Positions 1 through 6,385 of a stretch of 36,601 nt of DNA are shown one piece after another. Each line of letters starts with the position of its first letter. The first letter of the stretch is position 1. Made by a program: the position numbers and the translations under genes. Under the pieces are notes generated by a model. The model was given only the letters and a program-made list of their open reading frames with translations. It searched no databases and was not told where the DNA came from. This DNA is from Patescibacteria group bacterium (lineage in GTDB: Bacteria; Patescibacteriota; 4484-211). The stretch covers positions 1-36,601 of the forward strand of contig JAHJGY010000009.1 of assembly GCA_018824115.1 (NCBI GenBank), in the 5' to 3' direction.

Positions 1-189
1 CTATTTATAAATGAAAACAGTCAGTTTAAACTTTTTTACCACGGACGGATTAATGACAACTGGCAAAACCCAGAGGCTGTTCAAGAAGAAAATCTAAAAA
101 ACGCCATTAAGCTCCTTGTAAACGACCAGCCAGCACCTCCCGAACAACCCCCTTCCATGGGTTGCTCCATTAAGTGGAAAGGCCAGTAA
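1..189 (+). CDS. Thioredoxin-fold (AhpC/TSA, redoxin) protein, 3' end only
   Basis: The frame is open from the window edge and codes for the last 62 residues of a protein ending in PSMGCSIKWKGQ. The features LFINENSQFKLFYHGRINDN and the closing GCSIKW motif are typical of the C-terminus of thioredoxin-like AhpC/TSA-family proteins (redoxin domain, TlpA/peroxiredoxin-like), in which a YHGRIDDN-type segment follows the cis-Pro strand. The redox-active cysteines would lie upstream, outside the window, so whether it is a peroxidase or a thiol oxidoreductase cannot be decided. A palindromic repeat (197-219) begins 8 bases after the stop and may act as its 3' processing or termination structure. 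Confidence 0.8.
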   Translation, partial: LFINENSQFKLFYHGRINDNWQNPEAVQEENLKNAIKLLVNDQPAPPEQPPSMGCSIKWKGQ

Positions 190-193
190 ATAA

Positions 194-285
194 GGGAATT
201 TAACCTCCCAGGTTAAATTTGCTGTTGCCGAGCCAACCGCGGCGATTTTTTTGCCCTCACATTGCCCTCACTTTATTTTCTTGCT
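194..285. repeat. Palindromic dispersed repeat, copy 1
   Basis: A perfect 10-bp inverted repeat, AATTTAACCT / AGGTTAAATT around CCC (197-219), is followed by a CTGTTG tract, a CG-rich stretch ending in a T-run, and spaced CTCAC-type motifs. The same order of elements occurs at 2129-2222. The two copies bracket the non-coding RNA region. The function is unknown. It has no U-tract directly after the palindrome on either strand, so it is not a standard terminator. Confidence 0.7.
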
Positions 286-490
286 CATTATTTTCTCGCT
301 CATTCTCTACATCCGCTATACCCAAACGGATTATCCGTAACTGATCTCGTACTTACATAGCAAGCGTGTGGCCGAGAAATATTCTTCACTTTCCCTGTAG
401 TAGCGGGCTTTAATCGGCGATACGCTCGCACACTAAAGTGTGCTATTACATGAAAACGGGAAAAAGATAATTAGAATGGGTAAAGGGTTA

Positions 491-670
491 GCTGAGAGTG
501 TGTTTGAAGTTGAGGTTGAGTTTGTTTTTTTGTAATTCTCAGCTCAGTGAAATGTTTTGTGCTAGCAGGTTGGAGAACGGTAGGTTTCTACGAAACAATC
601 ACCCTACTAGGTGCTCATTTCGCGTTCCCGCCGTCCCCCAACCAACACCCTTGCCCTGAGGAGGCAATAA
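491..670 (-). ncRNA. Putative structured small RNA (RNA2)
   Basis: There is no protein gene here. A promoter at 677-705 predicts a minus-strand start near 670. The transcript would form a short hairpin (TTGCC/GGCAA). It would then form a 13-bp stem between 631-643 and 568-580 that is complete only on the minus strand: two pairs are G-U there and would be A-C mismatches on the plus strand. Next comes a 7-bp stem (537-543/491-497) closing a loop of 39 nt that contains no G on the minus strand. Such a G-free A/C-rich loop suggests an unpaired target-binding or protein-binding segment, or a Rho-loading site. The 3' end is not defined. I looked for tmRNA, SRP, 6S and RNase P hallmarks and did not find them. 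Confidence 0.5.
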
Positions 671-676
671 TGTAGT

Positions 677-705
677 ATGCTACACTATCCTATAATTACT
701 GTCAA
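677..705 (-). promoter_or_regulatory. Promoter of RNA2
   Basis: On the minus strand a perfect TTGACA (-35, 700-705) is followed after 17 bases by TAGCAT (-10, 677-682). It sits directly behind the terminator of the large RNA, as expected for an independent second RNA gene. Confidence 0.55.
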
Positions 706-710
706 GCCCA

Positions 711-743
711 ACAAAAAGAACCCGCCGAATAGGCGGGCTCTTT
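711..743 (-). terminator. Intrinsic terminator of the large RNA
   Basis: On the minus strand the stem AGAGCCCGCC / GGCGGGTTCT with loop TATTC runs into TTTTT. One pair is G-U on this strand and would be A-C on the other, and the strong T-run is only on the minus side. It therefore ends transcription coming from higher coordinates. Confidence 0.8.
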
Positions 744-1998
744 AGTTATTTTCTATTAAATTTATTAACTCGGCTAAACTAAACTAACGAACTTTGTTCC
801 TTAACTTAGTTTGGCGAAGTTAAACTGAGTCTCGGTGTGAAGAAGTTTAGAAAAGATATTCTAAATTTCTTTGTTGAGATGAAACTCAGTTTTTTAAGTA
901 AAGGACCTGGTGCCGGTCCGGACAAAGGCAATCGCCCGACTCCCCGTCGGCGCAACCGGCGGCCAGAGGGGCGTAAAGCCAGTTCCTCTATGACCAGCAC
1001 CAGGATTTTTCGGGATTTGACTGATCGGGGCACGCCTACCCCTTCTCAAGGCTTGCCGCCTCCCTTTTTTCCCCCGGAGGGGGCTTACCGTTTCCCATTC
1101 ATCCCGATTTTACGTCGGGAGGCCTTTACCCGAAGGCGATCATGCTGGCAGGTGCCAGCTGACGATCCAGCATGATCTAAAGGAAACGGTCCCGTCACTA
1201 AGGACGAACATCCCCTCTCGCATGGGGACTCTAGAAATTGGCCAGCCTATCGGCCGGAACCAATCGGGAGTGGCCATAGGCCGCCCTCCCTAGATGACTC
1301 AAAAATATCACCCGTGACTAACGAAGGGCCTCGCGTAAGGCTGTATTCGCGCCACGTGGCCAGTGATTTCTTGAATCTTCATGTGTCACTTTCCCAATCC
1401 CCTTGCCAAAGGGGTTCATCCGTTTACTCCTCGGCATGAGTTGCGGTTATCTCGAAACTCTCCGTTTCGAGACCCAGATGAAAGAAAAGTGACGTCCTCG
1501 GTCGCCCAAATCTCGAAGCCCGGAGGCCTCGAACTGAGCCGGCTCACCGCTGTGCCATAAGAAAAAAGTGTCGTCGCTCGAAGAGCGCACGAAATTCAGG
1601 ACAATATATTTTGACCAGAATTCAGCACGCTCTTCGCTGACGAGATGTAATTTGAAAAAGAGCTAAAAATGACTGGCCTACTTTTGCCAATCTAAACAAT
1701 GCGCACATAGTAACATGCCCTATAACATTTGTCACGGAGTGTTTTCGGTTGGTGTTTAAGGGAATTGAGAAGGGTGGAGCTAGCCGCGGTTGGTAGTGTT
1801 TGGCTAACTAGCCCCAGTTTATTAAAAATTCGACTTCATGACGCCGGCCTTAACCGGGATCCCCAGGCCCCACAACGAAGGCCGGCGTCAATCCGTCAAA
1901 GGAGGAGAAAGAAAAAGTGCATCGTGCCCGGGGCTGGGCTGTTTGTTGACAAATCGGCTCAGGTACAGGCTGCTGAGCCGCCGCCTCAAACCCCGGGC

Positions 1999-2029
1999 AA
2001 AAAACTGATGTGGCCGGAACGGCCAGTCA
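1999..2029 (-). terminator. Hairpin plus T6 near the 5' end of the large RNA (attenuator-like)
   Basis: Just downstream of the predicted start, the minus strand carries TGGCCG-TTC-CGGCCA (2011-2025), extended by TGA/TCA, and then six T (1999-2004). This has the form of an intrinsic terminator. As it lies inside the RNA gene, it could be an attenuator or simply a 5' structural hairpin. Confidence 0.45.
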
Positions 2030-2036
2030 ATACCCC

Positions 2037-2065
2037 TTTATACCATGGCCGATAGCAGTTGTCAA
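2037..2065 (-). promoter_or_regulatory. Promoter of the large RNA
   Basis: Minus strand: consensus TTGACA (2060-2065), a 17-base spacer, and TATAAA (2037-2042). This is the best sigma70-type promoter in the window. It predicts initiation near 2031, about 1.3 kb before a strong terminator. Confidence 0.75.
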
Positions 2066-2128
2066 GCGCGAACGCTAATTGCCCACGGCTCATACGAGTG
2101 TAAAAATTCCCGGGTAAAACTACAACAA

Positions 2129-2222
2129 AGGGAAATTTAACCTCCCAGGTTAAATTACTTGTTGGAGGGCCGCAGCCGGCATTTTTCGCGCTCACCCACA
2201 CCGCCCACACTTACCCACACTC
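2129..2222. repeat. Palindromic dispersed repeat, copy 2
   Basis: It shares with 194-285 the core palindrome (2134-2156), the GGGAA lead-in, a TTGTTG-type tract, the CG-rich block with a T-run, and CTCAC/CCCACAC motifs. It lies just upstream of the large RNA promoter. From 2223 to about 2420 I see no other feature. Confidence 0.7.
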
Positions 2223-2423
2223 ACTCACATTTAGCTGCGCTTATCTCCGCAACCCTCGCCAAGCTGCTATGCCTATAACAGCCACATTCGAGAACTCTGA
2301 TAGATTTTTAACAGCAATGCGCGTCATTGGTTTTTAGCCTTACAATAACGATTATAAGACTAAGCATTTGTAAGTACGCCCACCCTACCCCACAGTAAGG
2401 CCTAAACTGCAAATTACCACTTC

Positions 2424-2453
2424 TTGACAAGTATTGGTGAAAATGGATACATT
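2424..2453 (+). promoter_or_regulatory. Candidate mraZ / dcw promoter
   Basis: TTGACA (2424-2429) is followed after 18 bases by TACATT (2448-2453). It lies about 105 bases before the mraZ start and overlaps the TGG-repeat region described separately. Confidence 0.5.
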
Positions 2454-2471
2454 TATGGTGAATTGTGGTGG
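2435..2471 (+). promoter_or_regulatory. Candidate MraZ operator (spaced TGG repeats)
   Basis: TGG(TG) units start at 2435, 2444, 2456 and 2466, about one helical turn apart, overlapping the -10 of the candidate promoter. The known E. coli MraZ site is a set of TGGGN direct repeats spaced about 10 bp apart in its own promoter, so autoregulation here is plausible but inferred. Confidence 0.4.
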
Positions 2472-2514
2472 CACATCATGAAATCATGAAAACAAGGAAT
2501 CATCTAAACAACCG

Positions 2515-2562
2515 TTCTTGTAATTTCATGATCTTGTGATTTTATGTTCTCGTGATTTTATG
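2515..2562 (+). repeat. Three tandem 16-bp repeats ending in the mraZ start codon
   Basis: TTCTTGTAATTTCATG, ATCTTGTGATTTTATG and TTCTCGTGATTTTATG follow each other with no gap, and the ATG ending the third unit is the mraZ start. A segment at 2478-2497 is partly complementary to the first unit, so the leader could fold over the initiation site. Confidence 0.75.
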
Positions 2563-2970
2563 TTTCTAGGTGAATATCAACAAAAACTTACCGGAAAAGG
2601 CCGTGTTCTACTACCCGCCAAGATGCGTCAGCAGGTTCAAGGCGATGAAATTGTACTTTCTAAGGGATTTGAAAAATGTTTATTCGGCTTTAGTAAAAAT
2701 CAATGGGAAAAATCTACCCAAGAACAAATTACCTCATCTTCTGTAACACAACTAAACTCCCGTGACCTGCGCCGCTATATCTTCTCCGGCGCCGCCGTAA
2801 CCACGCTTGACACTCAAGGCCGCTTTATTATTTCCCACAATCTCTCTGAGTATGCGGGGGTTAAACAAGATGTAACCATCATTGGAGCTGGAGATCACTT
2901 TGAGATTTGGGAACCTGTCGAATGGAAAAAGAAACTTAAACAAATCGAAGAAGAAAGTTCGAATACCTAG
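2560..2970 (+). CDS. mraZ: Transcriptional regulator MraZ
   Basis: MraZ is the DNA-binding regulator at the head of the division and cell wall (dcw) cluster. The protein (136 residues) begins MFLGEYQQKLTGKGRVLLPA, matching the family start MFLGEY and the first SpoVT-AbrB half with its GKGRxxLPAKMR motif. The second half, near residues 85-100, shows DTQGRFIISHNLSEYAGV. Total length fits the usual 140-150. An upstream in-frame GTG at 2536 would add eight residues, but the conserved MFLGEY supports ATG 2560. It precedes rsmH as in most bacteria, although the gap to rsmH is 248 bases, unusually long. Candidate self-binding sites lie upstream at 2435-2471 and 2515-2562. Confidence 0.93.
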   Translation: MFLGEYQQKLTGKGRVLLPAKMRQQVQGDEIVLSKGFEKCLFGFSKNQWEKSTQEQITSSSVTQLNSRDLRRYIFSGAAVTTLDTQGRFIISHNLSEYAGVKQDVTIIGAGDHFEIWEPVEWKKKLKQIEEESSNT

Positions 2971-3000
2971 TATTAATTAACAATTAGTGTTCTCACCTAA

Positions 3001-3167
3001 CCCCACAGTAAATACTGCGGGGCAATGCCTACCGGCAGATAGGAATCACTGTCCCTTACCGGACCTTTTGAGGAAAAAACACCCTCAACCGCACCATGTC
3101 ACATGGCAAAGTCAGGTAAACCCCCGCCCATTCGGCGGGTAAACCTATCTGCCGAGTAGGCCGACTG
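3001..3167 (+). other. Structured mraZ-rsmH intergenic region
   Basis: This spacer is rich in inverted repeats. CCCCACAGTA/TACTGCGGGG (3001-3022) forms a hairpin. CCTACCGGCAGATAGG (3028-3043) is complementary to 3144-3160 with a single bulged A, closing a loop of about 100 bases. CCGCC-CATTC-GGCGG at about 3125-3139 repeats the stem-loop of the terminator at 711-743 but lacks a T-run. It could be a leader or attenuator between the two genes. Confidence 0.5.
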
Positions 3168-3218
3168 CGCGAAGGCCGAAGACAAACTACCGACTTCGGC
3201 AGTACATTTAAGTACCGG

Positions 3219-4160
3219 ATGACTTATCAAAATGAAACCAAATTTCATGAACCGGTCTTTGTATCAGAAGTCTTACAGTACCTTAAAGTTAAGCCCGGTG
3301 GAAAATATATCGATGCCACAGTTGGCGGAGGAGGACACAGTGCCGCCATTATCGACAACGGGGGTATCCTTTTAGGAATTGATGTCGATCCTGGCGCGCT
3401 TAGTTTTGCTGAAGCTCGATTGGCGGCAAACTCAAAACGCAACCCGTCCTCGACGAAGTCGAGACGCAGTCGGGAAACTCAAAACACAAAACTAATCAGA
3501 GGTAGTTATCGCAACCTTAAAACAATCGCAGAGAGAAACAACTTTAGCCACGTCGATGGGATCTTGTTTGACTTGGGTATGTCTACCTGGCAAATTAAAA
3601 AGTCCGGTCTGGGCTTTAGTTTCATGGCTAATGAACCATTGGACATGAGAATGGATCCAAAATTAAAAGTTACGGCCGCCGATCTGGTCAATGGACTATC
3701 AGAAAAGGAACTTGTAAAACTTTTTATTACCTACGGCAATGAAGTTAATGCTAAACGTATTGCTAAAAATATTATTAACGCGCGTCATTTAACGCCAATA
3801 ACGCACACCCTCCAGTTAGTGGAAGTTATTGGATATTGGCGCCGGAGAAATTCGACAGCGGGGAAAATTCACCCGGCAACGAAGGTGTTTCAAGCCCTAA
3901 GGGTCGCAGTAAATGACGAGCTAAACAGCCTGAGGACCGCACTGCCCGAAGCAATAAAATTATTAACAAAAGAGGGAAGGCTCGTGGTTATTAGCTTTCA
4001 TTCTTTAGAAGACAGGATTGTTAAACAGTTTCTTAAGGAACAAGTCAAGTTAAATCGAGTACGCATTTTAACGCCAAAGCCAATCACACCATCTACCGAC
4101 GAAGTCGACAGGAACCCTTCCGCCAGGTCTGCTAAATTAAGGGCGGCAGAAAAAATATAG
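3219..4160 (+). CDS. rsmH: 16S rRNA (cytosine(1402)-N4)-methyltransferase
   Basis: RsmH transfers a methyl group from S-adenosylmethionine to N4 of C1402 in 16S rRNA. The 313-residue protein shows the family motifs in order: HEPVFVSEVLQYL, the SAM-binding DATVGGGGHS, GIDVDPGAL, ILFDLGMST, PATKVFQALRVAVNDEL, and SFHSLEDRIVKQF near the C-terminus, ending in RNPSARSAKLRAAEK. Length matches the usual 300-315. The start ATG 3219 has only a weak ribosome-binding site. Residues about 70-90 contain an extra segment coded by a palindrome between two 15-bp direct repeats (3428-3489). The gene ends 2 bases before the ftsL-like ORF, so the two are probably co-translated. Confidence 0.95.
   Translation: MTYQNETKFHEPVFVSEVLQYLKVKPGGKYIDATVGGGGHSAAIIDNGGILLGIDVDPGALSFAEARLAANSKRNPSSTKSRRSRETQNTKLIRGSYRNLKTIAERNNFSHVDGILFDLGMSTWQIKKSGLGFSFMANEPLDMRMDPKLKVTAADLVNGLSEKELVKLFITYGNEVNAKRIAKNIINARHLTPITHTLQLVEVIGYWRRRNSTAGKIHPATKVFQALRVAVNDELNSLRTALPEAIKLLTKEGRLVVISFHSLEDRIVKQFLKEQVKLNRVRILTPKPITPSTDEVDRNPSARSAKLRAAEKI
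3428..3489 (+). repeat. Palindromic insert with flanking direct repeats inside rsmH
   Basis: AAACTCAAAACGCAA (3428-3442) and AAACTCAAAACACAA (3475-3489) flank a 32-base segment that contains the palindrome CTCGAC-GAA-GTCGAG (3449-3463). In the protein this gives extra Ser/Arg/Lys-rich residues just after the GIDVDPGAL motif, where typical RsmH proteins are shorter. The pattern resembles insertion of a small palindromic element with target duplication. Confidence 0.6.
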
Positions 4161-4162
4161 TC

Positions 4163-4513
4163 ATGTCACCAGAACTAAAAAAAGCTGTTAATCCCAAAAA
4201 CAATAACCCAGAAACGCCCGGCAGGAACTGGGCTAAATTACTTCTTAATAGCCTGATTGTTTCCTGTTTTTTACTTAGTGGACTTCAAATCTATCTTACT
4301 AATAAAACTGCCGTCCTCGGGGAGGAAATCGGTACCCAAGAACAACTGCTCACCAAACTGCACAAGGAAGTTTCCTCACTAGGACACCGAATTAGAGAAG
4401 GGGGGGCGCTTTCCTATATTGAGAACAAGGCCCGCAACGATCTAAAAATGGTTAATGCCAATCAACATATTATCTATCTTAGCCCAGAATTCTTTGCTTC
4501 GGTAAACCCGTGA
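4163..4513 (+). CDS. FtsL/DivIC-like septum protein
   Basis: This is a small (116 aa) bitopic membrane protein in the position normally held by ftsL, between rsmH and ftsI. Its layout is a charged, Pro/Asn-rich N-terminus, one membrane segment at about residues 25-45 (LLLNSLIVSCFLLSGLQIYL), then a coiled-coil-like stretch (EEIGTQEQLLTKLHKEVSSL), and a short tail. FtsL and DivIC/FtsB proteins bridge the division peptidoglycan synthase. Sequence identity in this family is low, so the assignment rests on topology and position. It could equally be called a DivIC-like septum formation initiator. The start lies 2 bases after the rsmH stop. Confidence 0.75.
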   Translation: MSPELKKAVNPKNNNPETPGRNWAKLLLNSLIVSCFLLSGLQIYLTNKTAVLGEEIGTQEQLLTKLHKEVSSLGHRIREGGALSYIENKARNDLKMVNANQHIIYLSPEFFASVNP

Positions 4514-4555
4514 ACCACATAGGGTTCATGGCAAGCCCTAACCCTTAACTTCAAC

Positions 4556-6331
4556 ATGCCGCCTAAGTTAGGTAAGACAAAACAGTTTTCGGCTTGGCGA
4601 ATGGCTCTGGTAAAACTATTGTTTTTTGTTGTTGCCTTAACCGTCTCTGCCAGACTCTTCTATATCCAAATAATCCAGCATAAACAATTCGTTGCTCTCG
4701 CCGAGACACAGCACTGGCAGCATCAAAAAATTCCCGCCCAGCGCGGCCAAATATTAACCAGTGATTATTACCCTTTGGCTACTGACCAGGAAGCTTACGA
4801 TTTCTTCATTATTACCTCGGAGTTTAAGCTTAAGAGTGATGCCGAACTACCCGTTGATAAACTGGTCGATCTCTTCATAGAGGGGAAGGTCTGGAAGAAA
4901 GACTCGGTTGATGAACGGAAAAAACAACTCCAAAATAACCTTCAAGACCCACAAATCAGCTGGCTATTAGTTGAAAAACAAATAAACCTCAGCCTAAAAG
5001 ACAAAATCGAAAATCTCTTCAATGGAATCTATTTTAAGCGGCACAACCGCCGGGAGTATCCCGAAGGCACACTTGCCTCACATTTACTCGGCTTTGTTGG
5101 AGCAAATACAACAGGGGAAGATCAAGGATATTTTGGGCTAGAGGGCTATTATCACGCTGACTTGGCAGGAAAACCAGGTTGGGTCGCTTTAGAAATAGAC
5201 GCCCTCGGCAATCCAATTCCGGTTGGCGAATATATTTCAAACGACCCCGAAAATGGTCGAGACCTTATTCTAACAATAAATCGCGATCTTCAGTTTGTTC
5301 TTGAAAAAAAACTAGAAACAGGCGTTAAACAATACGGGGCCAAAAGCGGCACTTTTATCCTTGCTTCACCTTTTACCGGCGAAATCCTCGCTCTGGCTAA
5401 TTATCCTAACTTCAATCCCACTACATGGGCAAAAGATATTATTAGTGAAAACGATAAGGATATTTTCTCCAATCTGGCAATTTCTCAAAGCTTCGAACCT
5501 GGTTCTGTTCTAAAGACAGTAATTATGGCCGCAGCTCTCAACGAGAATATCGTCCAACCAAGCAGTTCTTTTACCTGTGATGGACCATTAACAATCCAAG
5601 GCCACCAAATAAAAACGTGGAACAACCAGTATCACGGTACTGAAACCATGGCAGAAATATTACAGCATTCCTGCAACGTAGGCGCTGCTTGGCTATCCCA
5701 CGAAGTTGGGCAAGAGATGTACTTTAAATACCTTACTGCCTTTAAACTGGGCGAGAAAATGGGTATTGATTTGGAAGGTGAAGCAAACGGCATTGTAAAA
5801 CCGCAGACAAGCTGGCGCCAAATCGACCTGGCGACAGCCGCGTTCGGTCAAGGTATCTCTGTTACTCCCATCCAATTAGTCACAATTTTTTCTACTATCG
5901 CAAATAACGGAGTGAGAGCTAACCCCTTTATCGTAGAAAAGATAATTGCAGAGAACCGGGAAATTCCATTATCGCCGCCTAAACAGGAACGCGTGCTCGC
6001 CGAAAAGACAACCTTTAAACTCAAGCGGATGCTCCAGGACGTTGTTGAGAAGGGAGAGTTTAAATGGTTCGTGAAACAAGCTGGTTTAGACAAATTTGCC
6101 ATAGCTGGCAAGACCGGAACCGCCCAAATCCCGCGACAAGGACGCTATGACCCGAATAAAACTAACGTCACATTTGTCGGTTTCTCACCAGTAAATGATC
6201 CCATCTTTGTTTTGTTAGTTAAGCTCGAAGAACCATCCAGCTCCACCTACAGCGCTGAAACGGCTATCCCTCTCTGGCTAGAAATGGCCAGAGAACTAAT
6301 CATCTATTTTGGCATCACACCAAAACAATAA
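4556..6331 (+). CDS. ftsI: Peptidoglycan transpeptidase (class B PBP, FtsI/PBP2 type)
   Basis: This enzyme crosslinks septal peptidoglycan. The 591-residue protein has a short cytoplasmic N-terminus, a membrane anchor at about residues 17-40, a PBP dimerisation domain starting at IPAQRGQILTSD (59-70), and a transpeptidase domain from about 260. The three penicillin-binding motifs are present: SxxK as S317-V-L-K320 in FEPGSVLKT, SxN as S372-C-N374, and KTG at 519-521 in AGKTGTAQIP. No PASTA domains follow. The position after rsmH-ftsL and before murA supports FtsI rather than an elongation PBP2. A small inverted repeat (AGGGTT/AACCCT) occupies the 42-base gap before the ATG. Confidence 0.93.
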   Translation: MPPKLGKTKQFSAWRMALVKLLFFVVALTVSARLFYIQIIQHKQFVALAETQHWQHQKIPAQRGQILTSDYYPLATDQEAYDFFIITSEFKLKSDAELPVDKLVDLFIEGKVWKKDSVDERKKQLQNNLQDPQISWLLVEKQINLSLKDKIENLFNGIYFKRHNRREYPEGTLASHLLGFVGANTTGEDQGYFGLEGYYHADLAGKPGWVALEIDALGNPIPVGEYISNDPENGRDLILTINRDLQFVLEKKLETGVKQYGAKSGTFILASPFTGEILALANYPNFNPTTWAKDIISENDKDIFSNLAISQSFEPGSVLKTVIMAAALNENIVQPSSSFTCDGPLTIQGHQIKTWNNQYHGTETMAEILQHSCNVGAAWLSHEVGQEMYFKYLTAFKLGEKMGIDLEGEANGIVKPQTSWRQIDLATAAFGQGISVTPIQLVTIFSTIANNGVRANPFIVEKIIAENREIPLSPPKQERVLAEKTTFKLKRMLQDVVEKGEFKWFVKQAGLDKFAIAGKTGTAQIPRQGRYDPNKTNVTFVGFSPVNDPIFVLLVKLEEPSSSTYSAETAIPLWLEMARELIIYFGITPKQ

Positions 6332-6356
6332 GTCTGCAAAAGCAATACCCTTGGTG

Positions 6357-6362
6357 TATAAT
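6357..6362 (+). promoter_or_regulatory. -10 element upstream of murA
   Basis: A perfect TATAAT sits 23 bases before the murA ATG, within the 54-base gap after ftsI. The -35 match is poor (TCTGCA at 6333, 18-base spacing). It would give a leader of about 17 bases. Confidence 0.4.
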
Positions 6363-6385
6363 CGTAGCGCTCACAGAATAATTTA

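Larger units (their letters stand above)
711..2031 (-). ncRNA. Large (about 1.3 kb) structured non-coding RNA, unknown family
   Basis: The stretch is GC-richer than its flanks, has no convincing ORF, and is bounded on the minus strand by a consensus promoter (2037-2065) and an intrinsic terminator (711-743). Perfect or near-perfect stems visible are 1991-1999/1925-1933 (9 bp), 1973-1980/1955-1962 (8 bp), 1878-1889/1840-1851 (12 bp), 1619-1643/1571-1597 (about 25, imperfect), 1486-1493/1385-1392 (8 bp, enclosing hairpins 1450-1472 and 1399-1414), 1182-1190/1087-1095 (9 bp, enclosing the 11-bp hairpin 1138-1148/1167-1177) and 884-892/822-830 (9 bp). Imperfect stems pair through G-U only when read on the minus strand. 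The nesting gives multi-branch junctions like those of large ornate bacterial RNAs (OLE, GOLLD, ROOL classes), but I recognise no family signature. RNase P, tmRNA and group II intron domain V motifs were looked for and not seen. Confidence 0.7.

Noticed and set aside
711-2031. Identification as RNase P RNA, tmRNA, SRP RNA or a self-splicing intron
   Set aside because: None of the hallmark sequences is present: GAGGAAAGTC, a tRNA-like TTCGA end with CCA, the SRP tip, or the domain V AGC...GTTC. Length also does not fit the first three.
806-2210. Several ORFs of 60-112 codons on both strands in the RNA region
   Set aside because: They are Pro/Arg-rich, overlap each other and run through the perfect stems. 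None has a ribosome-binding site or a recognisable motif.
2129-2222. Replication origin with DnaA boxes (TTACCCACA-like motifs)
   Set aside because: The motifs are not close enough to TTATCCACA, there is no dnaA or AT-rich unwinding element, and the same block recurs at 194-285 as part of a repeat.
4097-4107. CGACGAAGTCG palindrome near the rsmH 3' end as a second insertion
   Set aside because: The coded residues align with the normal RsmH C-terminus, so the match to the 3449-3463 palindrome is probably chance.
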